Origin: Flagellimonas hadalis
GTDB lineage: Bacteria > Bacteroidota > Bacteroidia > Flavobacteriales > Flavobacteriaceae
Assembly (NCBI RefSeq): GCF_007785775.2
Contig: NZ_VNIK02000001.1
Location: forward strand, 248,001-312,000
Length of the DNA: 64,000 bases
Reading direction: 5' to 3'
This document shows, piece after piece, positions 52,429 through 61,126 of the stretch. Position numbers and translations under genes: made by a program. How positions within the stretch are numbered: the stretch's first letter is position 1; the number at the start of each line of letters is the position of its first letter. Below the pieces are notes generated by a model. It was not told the origin of the DNA. It searched no databases and was given only the letters and a program-made list of their open reading frames with translations.

Positions 52429-53488
52429 CATCCATCCCGATTTCAGGTTCAACGGGAGTCCCCTGGTTTTTGGGGATCTGCTCGAAATGGGTCATGGTCT
52501 GACAAAGGAAGGAGCCCCGTTTGAAGTCCCATTGGGCGAGTTTTTAGTGGACTGGGCATCGGATAAACCTACTTTGGAAGTCAATACTTCAGGCTCAACA
52601 GGAAAACCCAAAAAGATTGTCCTCAAAAAAGAACACATGGTCAATTCGGCCTTGGCCACAGCGGCCTATTTTCAATTGCGTCCGAAACAGACCGCCCTGT
52701 TATGCCTTCCTTCCACAGGCATTGCCGGAAAGATGATGCTTGTCCGCGCCATGGTGCTCGGCCTGCATTTGGATGTGGTGGAACCCTCGTCCACACCGTT
52801 GGCCAACAACGGCAAGCGATATGATTTTGTGGCAATGGTGCCCATGCAGGCCCAGAAGTCGTTGGACCAATTACATCGGGTGAGCACCTTGATCATTGGC
52901 GGGGCCCCTGTCGATCTTACATTAAGAAATCAGTTGGAGCTGCTTCCCATCAAGGCTTATGAAACGTATGGCATGACCGAGACCATCACCCATATAGCCG
53001 TAAAGGAAATTGCCCCAGGGCCGCGAACTTATTTTGAGACTCTGCCAGACATCGAGATCACTAGCGACAAAAGGGGATGTTTGGTCATCGATGCTCCCAA
53101 GATTTCCGAGGAGAAAGTCATCACCAATGATTTGGTGGAACTGGTCGCAGAAAACAAATTTAAATGGTTGGGACGATACGATTCCATCATCAATTCAGGG
53201 GGCATCAAGCTGGTTCCCGAAGTCATTGAAGAAAAATTAGCTGCCATCTTGAAAGCCCGCTTTTTTGTTGCCGGAATACCTGATGAAACTTTGGGCCAAC
53301 AATTGGTGCTGGTCGTGGAAGCCGAGCCTGAACCCTTTGAGGAAAATACCCTTTTGAACCAAATCAAAGGATTGAAAAGTCTCTCCAAATACGAGGTGCC
53401 CAAGAAAATTTACTTTGTAAGGGCTTTTTCTGAGACATCCACGAAAAAGATAGATCGTTCCAAAACGCTGGCAACGATTATTCGCTAA
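52406..53488 (+). CDS. menE: o-Succinylbenzoate-CoA ligase
   Basis: A 360-residue AMP-forming ligase activating OSB to OSB-CoA. The phosphate loop is NTSGSTGKPKKIVLKKEHMV, the second motif YETYGMTETITHIAV, the third WLGRYDSIINSGGIKLVPEV and the terminal lysine region TSTKKIDRSKT. It is clearly shorter than the 450-550 residues of many MenE proteins, mostly in the N-terminal domain, as I recall for Bacteroidota. The ATG at 52406 overlaps the CPBP gene by 23 bp; a TTG five codons earlier is possible. Confidence 0.93.
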   Translation: MENPIWHNIHPDFRFNGSPLVFGDLLEMGHGLTKEGAPFEVPLGEFLVDWASDKPTLEVNTSGSTGKPKKIVLKKEHMVNSALATAAYFQLRPKQTALLCLPSTGIAGKMMLVRAMVLGLHLDVVEPSSTPLANNGKRYDFVAMVPMQAQKSLDQLHRVSTLIIGGAPVDLTLRNQLELLPIKAYETYGMTETITHIAVKEIAPGPRTYFETLPDIEITSDKRGCLVIDAPKISEEKVITNDLVELVAENKFKWLGRYDSIINSGGIKLVPEVIEEKLAAILKARFFVAGIPDETLGQQLVLVVEAEPEPFEENTLLNQIKGLKSLSKYEVPKKIYFVRAFSETSTKKIDRSKTLATIIR

Positions 53489-53599
53489 ACTCACCCAAAA
53501 GTTGCGTTCACGTTACAATCGTTGGGGGTAACTCATTCTGGATTTTCCCTTATGGTTTTTCATGATAGGTTAGTGGTAAATCTAAAAACCGTCTCAATT

Positions 53600-55048
53600 A
53601 TGAAAAATCAAGTTTTACTTTTTCTGCTGGCGTTTTGCCTACAGGTCACCGCACAAGAGCATCTGGTTTCAGGTGTGGTGACTGATGCTACCAATACCCC
53701 GATTCCCGGAGTGAATGTGACCGTGAAAGGAACCTCAAAAGGAACTACAACCAATTTTGATGGTGAGTACAGTATTGTGGCCCAAAAAGACCAGACATTG
53801 GTTTTTTCCTTCATCGGTTTCAAAACCTTGGAAGTAAAGATTGGGGAGAGCAAAACAGTCGATGTACAAATGGAAGAGAGCCACGAAGTATTGGAAGAAG
53901 TCGTGATTATGGGCTATGGCACGAAAAAAAGCGAAAGATCATTAAGTTATGCTGTTTCAGATGTGGTGGAAGGAAAAGTTGCGGGGGTGTCCGTTACAAG
54001 AGGAGGAGACCCAAAAGGATATGGAAATTATAGGTCGGGAACCTTGACGGCCGGGGAGATCAACGATATTGAAAATTTTGATGAATGGCAGGATATCATC
54101 CGCGAAAAAGAATTTCAAAAAATCAAGAAGGATTGGGGCTTTTACCTTGAAAATAAATTGATTGTCACCGTAAAGGATAAAAATGGAAATGGTATCAACA
54201 ATGCCAAGGTTTCCTTGTACTCCGCAAATGAGCTAGCAAACACCCCTGAAATGACCGCAAAAACAGATGTGTTTGGCAAAAGCATATTGTTCAAGGACGC
54301 TAAATGCAATGACAACAGTGATTATTACTATGTTCAGGTAATTCACAATGACAAACTGTTCGGAAAAAAGATAAAGTCCAATGTCAAGAAAGTAGACTTT
54401 TCAACAGAGGATTTGTCCTCCTGCAACAATTTGGATATTATGTTCACCATTGATGCAACTGGTTCCATGGGGGATGAAATGGAATATCTGAAGGAAGAAC
54501 TGAGGGACATTATTGGTAGAATTGACAATAATGTTGGTGAAAAAAGGATTGCGATGACCTTTTACAGGGATGAAGGTGATGAGTATGTTGTAAAGGATTT
54601 TGATTTTACCTCTAACTTGAATGAAGCCCAGATCAATTTAAACAAACAATATGCCAGTGGAGGCGGGGATTATGAAGAAGCCGTGGAAAAGGCGCTGAAA
54701 ATGGCCATGTCCAAGTCTTGGAATGAAAATGCCCGTGCACGATTGATGTTTTTGCTTTTGGACGCTCCGCCACATTTGACGGAAGAAAACATTGAAACCA
54801 TACATCAACAAATAAAAATAGCACAGAAAGACGGTATCAAAATAATCCCTGTGGTGGCAAGCGGTGCAGACAAAACCGTTGAAATGCTAATGAGGTTTTT
54901 CAGCATCTCAACCAATGGAACCTATGTTTTTCTGACGGATGATAGTGGTGTGGGAAACCCTCACCTCAAACCCACAACATCCAAGTATGAGGTTGAAAAG
55001 CTAAACGACCTGATTGTGCGGTTGATAAAAAAATATGCAAATGTGTGA
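53600..55048 (+). CDS. Secreted VWA protein with SusC-like N-terminus
   Basis: A 482-residue exported protein (signal MKNQVLLFLLAFCLQVTAQ). Residues about 22-95 are a CarboxypepD_reg-like domain (SGVVTDATNTPIPGVNVTVK; TTTNFDGEYSIVAQKDQTLV; FSFIGFKTLEVKIG). Then comes the start of a TonB-receptor plug signature (LEEVVIMGYGTKKSERSLSY, then VSDVVEGKVAGVSV), but no barrel. A second Ig-like unit (LIVTVKDKNGNGINNAKVSL) leads to a von Willebrand A domain at about 277-480 with the MIDAS motif FTIDATGSMGDEMEY and FLLLDAPPHL. The order recalls YfbK-type proteins but the middle differs. Metal-dependent binding of a surface partner is inferred. Confidence 0.9.
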   Translation: MKNQVLLFLLAFCLQVTAQEHLVSGVVTDATNTPIPGVNVTVKGTSKGTTTNFDGEYSIVAQKDQTLVFSFIGFKTLEVKIGESKTVDVQMEESHEVLEEVVIMGYGTKKSERSLSYAVSDVVEGKVAGVSVTRGGDPKGYGNYRSGTLTAGEINDIENFDEWQDIIREKEFQKIKKDWGFYLENKLIVTVKDKNGNGINNAKVSLYSANELANTPEMTAKTDVFGKSILFKDAKCNDNSDYYYVQVIHNDKLFGKKIKSNVKKVDFSTEDLSSCNNLDIMFTIDATGSMGDEMEYLKEELRDIIGRIDNNVGEKRIAMTFYRDEGDEYVVKDFDFTSNLNEAQINLNKQYASGGGDYEEAVEKALKMAMSKSWNENARARLMFLLLDAPPHLTEENIETIHQQIKIAQKDGIKIIPVVASGADKTVEMLMRFFSISTNGTYVFLTDDSGVGNPHLKPTTSKYEVEKLNDLIVRLIKKYANV

Positions 55049-55051
55049 TAT

Positions 55052-55076
55052 AAAGTGCCTCAGGGCACTTTTTTTA
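55052..55076 (+). terminator. Terminator after the VWA gene
   Basis: Stem AAAGTGCC / GGCACTTT with a TCAG loop, ending in a T-run, 3 bp after the stop codon. Confidence 0.85.
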
Positions 55077-55114
55077 TGTCTGCCAAAAGCTGTATTTTCA
55101 GCTAAAAATCAACC

Positions 55115-56461
55115 ATGCGAAAAACCATTCAACTCATTCTGTTAGTGTTGCCTACTATTATGTTGTCCCAACAAATTCTTCCCGAAGTGGAGCGTGCCAG
55201 GGTAGTGGATGAAATCCTGGAAGAACGTTTCAACCATTTGCTCCCAGAGTTGATGGACAGTACCGGCATCGATATGTGGATCGTCATTTCCAGGGAATAC
55301 AATGAAGACCCAGTCATACGCACCATGCTGCCCGCCACATGGTTGAACGCCAGACGAAGGACCATCCTTCTTTTTTACCGCAACACGGCAACGAATACCA
55401 TTGATAAGTTGGCCGTGGCCCGTTATGATGTAGGCAAGAGTATCCGTTCTGCTTGGGATAAGGAAAAGGAACCTGACCAATGGAAAAGGTTGATGCAATT
55501 GATAGAAGAGCGCAACCCGAAGAAAATCGGCCTTAATTTTTCAAAGGACCATAACATTGCCGATGGTTTGGACAAAACGGATTATGATGAATTCATGGCC
55601 AATCTTCCCAAAAAATTCCATTCCAAAGTGGTATCAGCAGAGCAGTTGGCCGTACGTTGGATAGAAACCCGGACCCCAAGGGAAATGGTCATTTATAACC
55701 AGTTGGTGGACATTACCCACGACATTATTGCCGAAGCGTTTTCTGAAAAAGTCATCACACCGGGGATTACCACTACCACAGAGGTAGAATGGTGGATGCG
55801 TCAAAAAGTGACCGATCTAGGCCTGGAAACCTGGTTCCATCCCACAGTGGATATCCAAAGGACAAGTGAGGAATTGGTCAGCCATCTCTATTCATTTTCT
55901 GGGAGGCCGGACAATATGGTGATCCAACCGGGAGACTTGCTGCATTGTGATTTTGGAATCACTTACCTACGGCTCAACACCGATTGCCAGGAATTGGCCT
56001 ACGTGCTCAAGCCAGAGGAAAAGGAAGCCCCTTCTTTTTTGGTGAATGCCTTGAAGGACGGCAATAGAGTGCAAGATTTTTTGACCCAGAACATGGTCGA
56101 AGGGAAAGTGGGGAACGCTATTTTGGCCAAAGCATTGCAAGAAGCAAAGGATGCAGGGCTTCGCCCTTCCATTTATACCCATCCCTTGGGAACTTATGGC
56201 CACTCCGCAGGAACAACCATCGGAATGTGGGACGCACAAGGGGGCGTCATGAAGGATGATGGGGAGAATTATCCCCTCAACCCGAACACTGTGTACGCCA
56301 TAGAACTCAATACCACGGTCCACATCCCCGAATGGAAGCGCGATATCCGCATCATGCTGGAAGAAGCAGGTTTCTTTGGTGAGGACGGGTTCCGCTATGT
56401 AAATGGACGACAAAGCGAATTGCTATTGATCCCCCGACCCAAACCGCAATTGGGCAATTAA
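55115..56461 (+). CDS. Secreted M24 family peptidase (Xaa-Pro aminopeptidase type)
   Basis: A 448-residue exported peptidase (signal MRKTIQLILLVLPTIMLSQ). The C-terminal pita-bread fold holds all five metal ligands: two Asp in LLHCDFGITYLRLNTDCQ, His in TYGHSAGTTIG, Glu in VYAIELNTTVHIPEW and Glu in IMLEEAGFFGEDGF. The N-terminal creatinase-like domain spans about 25-180 (GIDMWIVISREYNEDPVIRT). The family removes N-terminal residues, usually before proline; the exact specificity is not visible. It converges on the carboxylase gene with a 6-bp gap. Confidence 0.92.
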   Translation: MRKTIQLILLVLPTIMLSQQILPEVERARVVDEILEERFNHLLPELMDSTGIDMWIVISREYNEDPVIRTMLPATWLNARRRTILLFYRNTATNTIDKLAVARYDVGKSIRSAWDKEKEPDQWKRLMQLIEERNPKKIGLNFSKDHNIADGLDKTDYDEFMANLPKKFHSKVVSAEQLAVRWIETRTPREMVIYNQLVDITHDIIAEAFSEKVITPGITTTTEVEWWMRQKVTDLGLETWFHPTVDIQRTSEELVSHLYSFSGRPDNMVIQPGDLLHCDFGITYLRLNTDCQELAYVLKPEEKEAPSFLVNALKDGNRVQDFLTQNMVEGKVGNAILAKALQEAKDAGLRPSIYTHPLGTYGHSAGTTIGMWDAQGGVMKDDGENYPLNPNTVYAIELNTTVHIPEWKRDIRIMLEEAGFFGEDGFRYVNGRQSELLLIPRPKPQLGN

Positions 56462-56467
56462 GCTAGA

Positions 56468-58096
56468 TCAGACCTGCAACACGCCCAAATTGAATTGTTT
56501 CTCAATGGGTGCATGGTTGGCCGCTTCGATTCCCATGGAAATCCATTTTCGGGTGTCCAAAGGGTCTATGATGGCATCCGTCCACAATCGGGATGCGGCA
56601 TAATAGGGTGAAATTTGGTCATCATACCGTTGTTTGATCTTGTCAAAAAGGGCTTTTTCCTTTTCTGGATCTAAAGGCTCCCCATTTTTCTCCAAACTGG
56701 CCTTCTCTATTTGCATCAGTACTTTTGCTGCGGAATTACCACTCATTACAGCAAGTTCCGCACTGGGCCAGGCCACGATCAACCGAGGATCATATGCTTT
56801 TCCGCACATGGCATAGTTCCCGGCGCCATAGCTGTTGCCGATCACGATGGTAAATTTGGGCACCACGGAATTACTCACGGCATTCACCATTTTTGCGCCA
56901 TCCTTGATGATGCCGCCATGTTCACTTTTGCTGCCCACCATAAAACCGGTGACATCCTGAAGGAATACCAACGGGATTTTCTTTTGGTTGCAATTGGCAA
57001 TAAATCGAGTGGCCTTGTCCGCAGAATCGGAATAGATGACCCCGCCAAACTGCATTTCGCCCTGTTTTGTTTTGACTACCTTTCGTTGGTTCGCCACAAT
57101 GCCCACGGCCCAGCCATCGATGCGGGCATATCCGGTCAAAATGGTCTTGCCATAGCCTTCCTTATATTGTTCAAAGTCGGAATCGTCCACCAGTCGCTTG
57201 ATGATTTCCAACATATCGTATTGGTCACTTCGCGAAGAGGGCAAGATTCCATAGATGTCCTCTGGGCTTTCCAAAGGCTTTTTGGCCTCTACACGATTGA
57301 AACCCGCCTTTTCAAAATCCCCGATCTTGCTGACAATGTTCTTGATCTTATCGAGGGCATCCTTATCGTCCTTGGCCTTGTAATCGGTAACACCACTGAT
57401 TTCGGAATGTGTCGTGGCACCGCCTAAAGTTTCATTGTCAATACTTTCGCCAATGGCCGCCTTCACCAGATAACTTCCTGCCAAGAAAATACTTCCCGTT
57501 TTATCCACGATCAAGGCTTCGTCGCTCATAATGGGCAAATAGGCCCCACCGGCGACACAACTCCCCATGACCGCAGAAATTTGGGTAATGCCCATGCTGC
57601 TCATCACCGCATTGTTCCTAAAAATGCGCCCAAAATGTTCCTTATCTGGAAATATTTCATCCTGCATGGGCAGGTAAACCCCAGCACTGTCCACCAAATA
57701 GATGATGGGCAACCTGTTCTCAATAGAAATTTCCTGTGCCCTGAGGTTTTTCTTTCCTGTGATGGGGAACCAAGCTCCAGCTTTTACAGTGGCATCGTTG
57801 GCCACCACTACACATTGTTTGCCCTTCACATAGCCAATCTTCACCACAACCCCTCCGGAAGGGCAACCACCGTGCTCTACATACATGCCATCACCAGCAA
57901 AGGCGCCTATTTCAATGGAAGCAGAATTCTTGTCCAACAAATATTCGATACGCTCCCTGGCCGACATTTTACCTTGGGCATGCAGTTTTTCAATCCGCTT
58001 TTTGCCGCCACCGAGTTTCACCTCGGCAAGTCTTCTTCGTAAATCGGAGAGTTTTAGTTTATTATGGTCTTCGTTTTTATTGAAGGTAAGGTCCAT
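56468..58096 (-). CDS. Acyl-CoA carboxylase beta subunit (methylcrotonyl-CoA carboxylase type)
   Basis: A 542-residue carboxyltransferase subunit. The crotonase-like double fold is complete: KMSARERIEYLLDKNS, GGCPSGGVVVKIGYVKGKQC, LPIIYLVDSAGVYLPMQDEI, VMGSCVAGGAYLPIMSDEAL, LGGATTHSEISGVTDYKA, VFLQDVTGFMVGSKSEHGG and IVIGNSYGAGNYAMCGKAYD. The motif LPMQDEIFPDKEHFGRIF is typical of the methylcrotonyl/geranyl-CoA group used in leucine or isoprenoid breakdown, but the substrate is a family inference. The biotin-carrying alpha subunit is not in the window. Confidence 0.9.
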   Translation of the reverse strand: MDLTFNKNEDHNKLKLSDLRRRLAEVKLGGGKKRIEKLHAQGKMSARERIEYLLDKNSASIEIGAFAGDGMYVEHGGCPSGGVVVKIGYVKGKQCVVVANDATVKAGAWFPITGKKNLRAQEISIENRLPIIYLVDSAGVYLPMQDEIFPDKEHFGRIFRNNAVMSSMGITQISAVMGSCVAGGAYLPIMSDEALIVDKTGSIFLAGSYLVKAAIGESIDNETLGGATTHSEISGVTDYKAKDDKDALDKIKNIVSKIGDFEKAGFNRVEAKKPLESPEDIYGILPSSRSDQYDMLEIIKRLVDDSDFEQYKEGYGKTILTGYARIDGWAVGIVANQRKVVKTKQGEMQFGGVIYSDSADKATRFIANCNQKKIPLVFLQDVTGFMVGSKSEHGGIIKDGAKMVNAVSNSVVPKFTIVIGNSYGAGNYAMCGKAYDPRLIVAWPSAELAVMSGNSAAKVLMQIEKASLEKNGEPLDPEKEKALFDKIKQRYDDQISPYYAASRLWTDAIIDPLDTRKWISMGIEAANHAPIEKQFNLGVLQV

Positions 58097-58144
58097 TTTT
58101 GTCCAAATTCGTTTAGTCGGCTAAAGATAAGGAGTTATAATCAT

Positions 58145-58152
58145 TACTTTTG
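58145..58152 (+). promoter_or_regulatory. -7 box abutting the oxidoreductase gene
   Basis: TACTTTTG, an exact TAnnTTTG match, ends 6 bp before the ATG at 58159 in the 62-bp divergent gap; a leaderless layout. Confidence 0.45.
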
Positions 58153-58158
58153 GGATAT

Positions 58159-59142
58159 ATGGAAAGCAAAATCAGATGGGGCGTTGTTGGCCCGGGAAAA
58201 ATAGCAAGGAAATTTGCATCGGACCTGCAATTGGTTGAAGATGCCATACTCTCAGGAGTTGGGTCGAGAAATTTACAAAGGGCAAAGGAGTTTGCCGATG
58301 AATTTGAGGTGCCACACGTTTTTGACAGTTATGAGGAATTGTTTCAATCTCCTGAAGTAGATGTGCTTTATATTGCCACGCCACATAATTTTCATAAAGA
58401 TTTGGCCATAATGGCCATGGAACACGAGAAACATATTCTGTGTGAAAAGCCATTGGGGATAAGTAGAGCAGAAGTGCAAGAGATGGTGGAAGCTTCTAAA
58501 CGAAACAATGTTTTCTTGATGGAGGCCTTGTGGTCTCGCTTTAATCCTACCATCCAGAAGGTAAAGCAGATGATTGATGATGGTGAACTGGGCAAGCTTT
58601 GCTACCTACACGCAGATTTCGCCTTTTATGCCTTGGACAGGGATGAAAGTTCCAGAATTTGGAATCTAGATCTAGCTTCAAGTTCTTTACTGGACATCGG
58701 AATCTATCCCATTTTTCTTTCCTATTTATTATTGGGAATGCCGAAGAAGATTTTGGCCACTTCCAATTTTCATCCCAACGGAACGGAACTACAGACCAGT
58801 ATGATTTTTGATTACGACGAGGCACACGCGGTATTATATTCTGGATTGACCAGTCGGTCTAGCATGATTGCCGAAATTTCTTGTACCGAAGGAGAGTTGC
58901 TTTTAAATTCCAGATGGCACGAAGCAGATGGGTACAGACTGTCCAAAGATGGGGACGAAGAAGAATTTCCAATGCCATTGACCGGGATTGGTTACTATTA
59001 TGAAATCTTGGAAGTGAACAAATGTCTCAAGGCCAAACAGATTGAAAGTAAGCTCTGGTCGCATCAAAATAGCCTCGATTTATTGGAATTACTCGACACT
59101 GTGCGTGAAAAATGTGGAATTACCTTTCCTTTTGAAACATAA
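58159..59142 (+). CDS. Gfo/Idh/MocA family oxidoreductase
   Basis: A 327-residue NAD(P)-dependent enzyme. The Rossmann motif is RWGVVGPGKIARKFASDLQL, followed by VDVLYIATPHNFHKDLAIMA and the catalytic lysine region HILCEKPLGISRAEVQEM. The C-terminal sheet domain includes LMEALWSRFNPTIQKVKQM and SSLLDIGIYPIFLSYLLL, placing it near dihydrodiol/xylose dehydrogenase-like members. Substrate unknown. The start is the ATG at 58159; an in-frame TTG three codons earlier overlaps the -7 box. Confidence 0.92.
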   Translation: MESKIRWGVVGPGKIARKFASDLQLVEDAILSGVGSRNLQRAKEFADEFEVPHVFDSYEELFQSPEVDVLYIATPHNFHKDLAIMAMEHEKHILCEKPLGISRAEVQEMVEASKRNNVFLMEALWSRFNPTIQKVKQMIDDGELGKLCYLHADFAFYALDRDESSRIWNLDLASSSLLDIGIYPIFLSYLLLGMPKKILATSNFHPNGTELQTSMIFDYDEAHAVLYSGLTSRSSMIAEISCTEGELLLNSRWHEADGYRLSKDGDEEEFPMPLTGIGYYYEILEVNKCLKAKQIESKLWSHQNSLDLLELLDTVREKCGITFPFET

Positions 59143-59208
59143 TCCAAGGCTTAGTCTTTGCATTATTTCATTTTTTACGATATTTGGGCTTCTTCAGAAC
59201 AATTACTA

Positions 59209-59391
59209 ATGGGAATGAACAAGAACACGGTGCTCGCTTGGGCCACATGGATCATGATTTTTGTAGGACTGGGAATGATTGCACTGGGTGCCTTCAAATA
59301 TGATGAGGTTGCCGGATATGGCTTCGGAGCGGTAGGTATCGGTTTTTTTGCCATCGCATGGGTATTCAATGCCCTCAAGGGTCGTGTGTGA
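59209..59391 (+). CDS. Small membrane protein, CAL67264 family
   Basis: A 60-residue protein with two membrane helices (VLAWATWIMIFVGLGMIALG and GYGFGAVGIGFFAIAWVFNA) and a short charged end (LKGRV). The sequence matches my memory of the flavobacterial CAL67264 family of unknown function. Two close ATGs (59209 and 59215) could start it. It precedes ettA by 34 bp and probably shares its transcript. Confidence 0.87.
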   Translation: MGMNKNTVLAWATWIMIFVGLGMIALGAFKYDEVAGYGFGAVGIGFFAIAWVFNALKGRV

Positions 59392-59425
59392 CCTCTGTTT
59401 TCACTAATAATTAAAAATACAGCCA

Positions 59426-61117
59426 ATGTCAGACGATAAAAAGGTCATTTTTTCAATGTCCGGGGTCACCAAGACCTATAAAACGGCCAATACACCAGTA
59501 CTCAAAAATATATACCTGAGCTTTTTCTACGGAGCCAAAATTGGGATCTTGGGTCTCAATGGTTCCGGTAAATCCACTTTGCTCAAGATCATTGCCGGGG
59601 TGGACAAAAACTATCAGGGCGATGTGGTCTTCTCCCCAGGATATACTGTGGGCTATTTGGAGCAAGAGCCACAGTTGGATGAGAACAAGACCGTTCTCGA
59701 AGTGGTCAAGGAAGGTGTGGCAGACACCGTTGCCATTTTGGACGAGTACAATAAGATCAATGATATGTTCGGTCTGCCCGAGGTCTATGAGGACCCGGAC
59801 AAGATGCAAAAACTGATGGACAAGCAGGCTGCGCTCCAAGATCAGATCGATGCTTCCAACGCTTGGGAACTTGACACCAAGTTGGAAATAGCGATGGATG
59901 CGCTTCGTACCCCCGAATCTGACAAGAAAATCGGTGTTCTGTCCGGAGGGGAAAGAAGAAGGGTGGCCCTATGCCGCTTGCTGTTGCAGGAACCTGATGT
60001 TCTTCTGTTGGACGAGCCCACCAACCACTTGGATGCAGAATCCGTGCATTGGTTGGAGCACCACTTGGCACAATATAAAGGAACGGTGATCGCCGTGACC
60101 CACGACCGTTACTTTTTGGACAATGTGGCCGGATGGATCTTGGAGTTGGACAGGGGAGAGGGCATTCCATGGAAAGGAAACTATTCGGGCTGGTTGGATC
60201 AAAAGGCCAAGCGTTTGGCACAAGAGAACAAGCAAGCTTCCAAACGTCAAAAAACCTTGGAACGCGAGCTGGAATGGGTCAGACAAGGGGCCAAGGGAAG
60301 GCAGGCCAAGCAAAAGGCCCGTTTGAGCAACTATGACAAATTGCTCAGCCAGGACCAAAAACAAGTAGAGGAGAAGTTGGAAATCTATATCCCCAACGGA
60401 CCAAGATTGGGCACCAATGTGATTGAAGCCAAGGGAGTAAGCAAAGCTTATGGCGATAAGTTGCTCTATGAAGACCTGAACTTTAAACTGCCCCAAGCGG
60501 GCATTGTGGGAATTATTGGCCCGAATGGTGCCGGTAAGACCACCATTTTTAGGATGATCATGGGAGAGGAAACACCTGATAAGGGAGAGTTCATCGTCGG
60601 CGATACTGCCAAGCTGGCCTATGTGGACCAGAGCCATTCCAACATTGACCCGGAGAAATCCATCTGGGAAAATTTCAGTGACGGACAGGAATTGGTGATG
60701 ATGGGAGGGAAGCAGGTGAATTCCAGGGCCTATCTCAGCCGTTTCAATTTTTCTGGAAGTGAACAGAACAAGAAGGTGAACATGCTTTCAGGAGGGGAAA
60801 GAAACCGACTCCATTTGGCGATGACCTTGAAAGAGGAAGGAAACGTATTGCTTCTGGATGAGCCTACCAACGACCTTGATGTGAACACACTTCGGGCTTT
60901 GGAAGAAGGTCTGGAGAATTTTGCGGGTTGTGCGGTGATCATCTCCCACGATAGATGGTTCCTGGATAGGATCTGTACGCATATCCTTGCCTTCGAAGGC
61001 GATTCACAGGTATATTTCTTTGAAGGTTCTTTCTCTGATTATGAGGAAAACAAAAAGAAACGCTTGGGTGCGGATATTATGCCCAAGCGTATCAAGTACA
61101 AAAAACTGACGAGGTAG
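59426..61117 (+). CDS. ettA: Energy-dependent translational throttle protein EttA (ABC-F)
   Basis: A 563-residue cytoplasmic ABC-F ATPase with two nucleotide-binding domains and no membrane part. Domain 1: Walker A GLNGSGKSTLLKI, signature LSGGERRRVALCRLLLQ, Walker B VLLLDEPTNHLD. Domain 2: GPNGAGKTTIFRM, LSGGERNRLHLAM and VLLLDEPTNDLD. The arm and the P-site linker (WKGNYSGWLDQKAKRL, KQASKRQKTLERELEWVR) and the C-terminal KKKRLGADIMPKRIKYKKL fit EttA. Known role: gating the first translation step at the ribosomal E site according to ATP/ADP ratio. Confidence 0.95.
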   Translation: MSDDKKVIFSMSGVTKTYKTANTPVLKNIYLSFFYGAKIGILGLNGSGKSTLLKIIAGVDKNYQGDVVFSPGYTVGYLEQEPQLDENKTVLEVVKEGVADTVAILDEYNKINDMFGLPEVYEDPDKMQKLMDKQAALQDQIDASNAWELDTKLEIAMDALRTPESDKKIGVLSGGERRRVALCRLLLQEPDVLLLDEPTNHLDAESVHWLEHHLAQYKGTVIAVTHDRYFLDNVAGWILELDRGEGIPWKGNYSGWLDQKAKRLAQENKQASKRQKTLERELEWVRQGAKGRQAKQKARLSNYDKLLSQDQKQVEEKLEIYIPNGPRLGTNVIEAKGVSKAYGDKLLYEDLNFKLPQAGIVGIIGPNGAGKTTIFRMIMGEETPDKGEFIVGDTAKLAYVDQSHSNIDPEKSIWENFSDGQELVMMGGKQVNSRAYLSRFNFSGSEQNKKVNMLSGGERNRLHLAMTLKEEGNVLLLDEPTNDLDVNTLRALEEGLENFAGCAVIISHDRWFLDRICTHILAFEGDSQVYFFEGSFSDYEENKKKRLGADIMPKRIKYKKLTR

Positions 61118-61126
61118 AGAAGTTAT

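Noticed and set aside
56711..57427. 238-codon plus-strand frame inside the carboxylase gene
   Set aside because: Antisense shadow of a highly conserved carboxyltransferase, rich in His and Ile without domain pattern.
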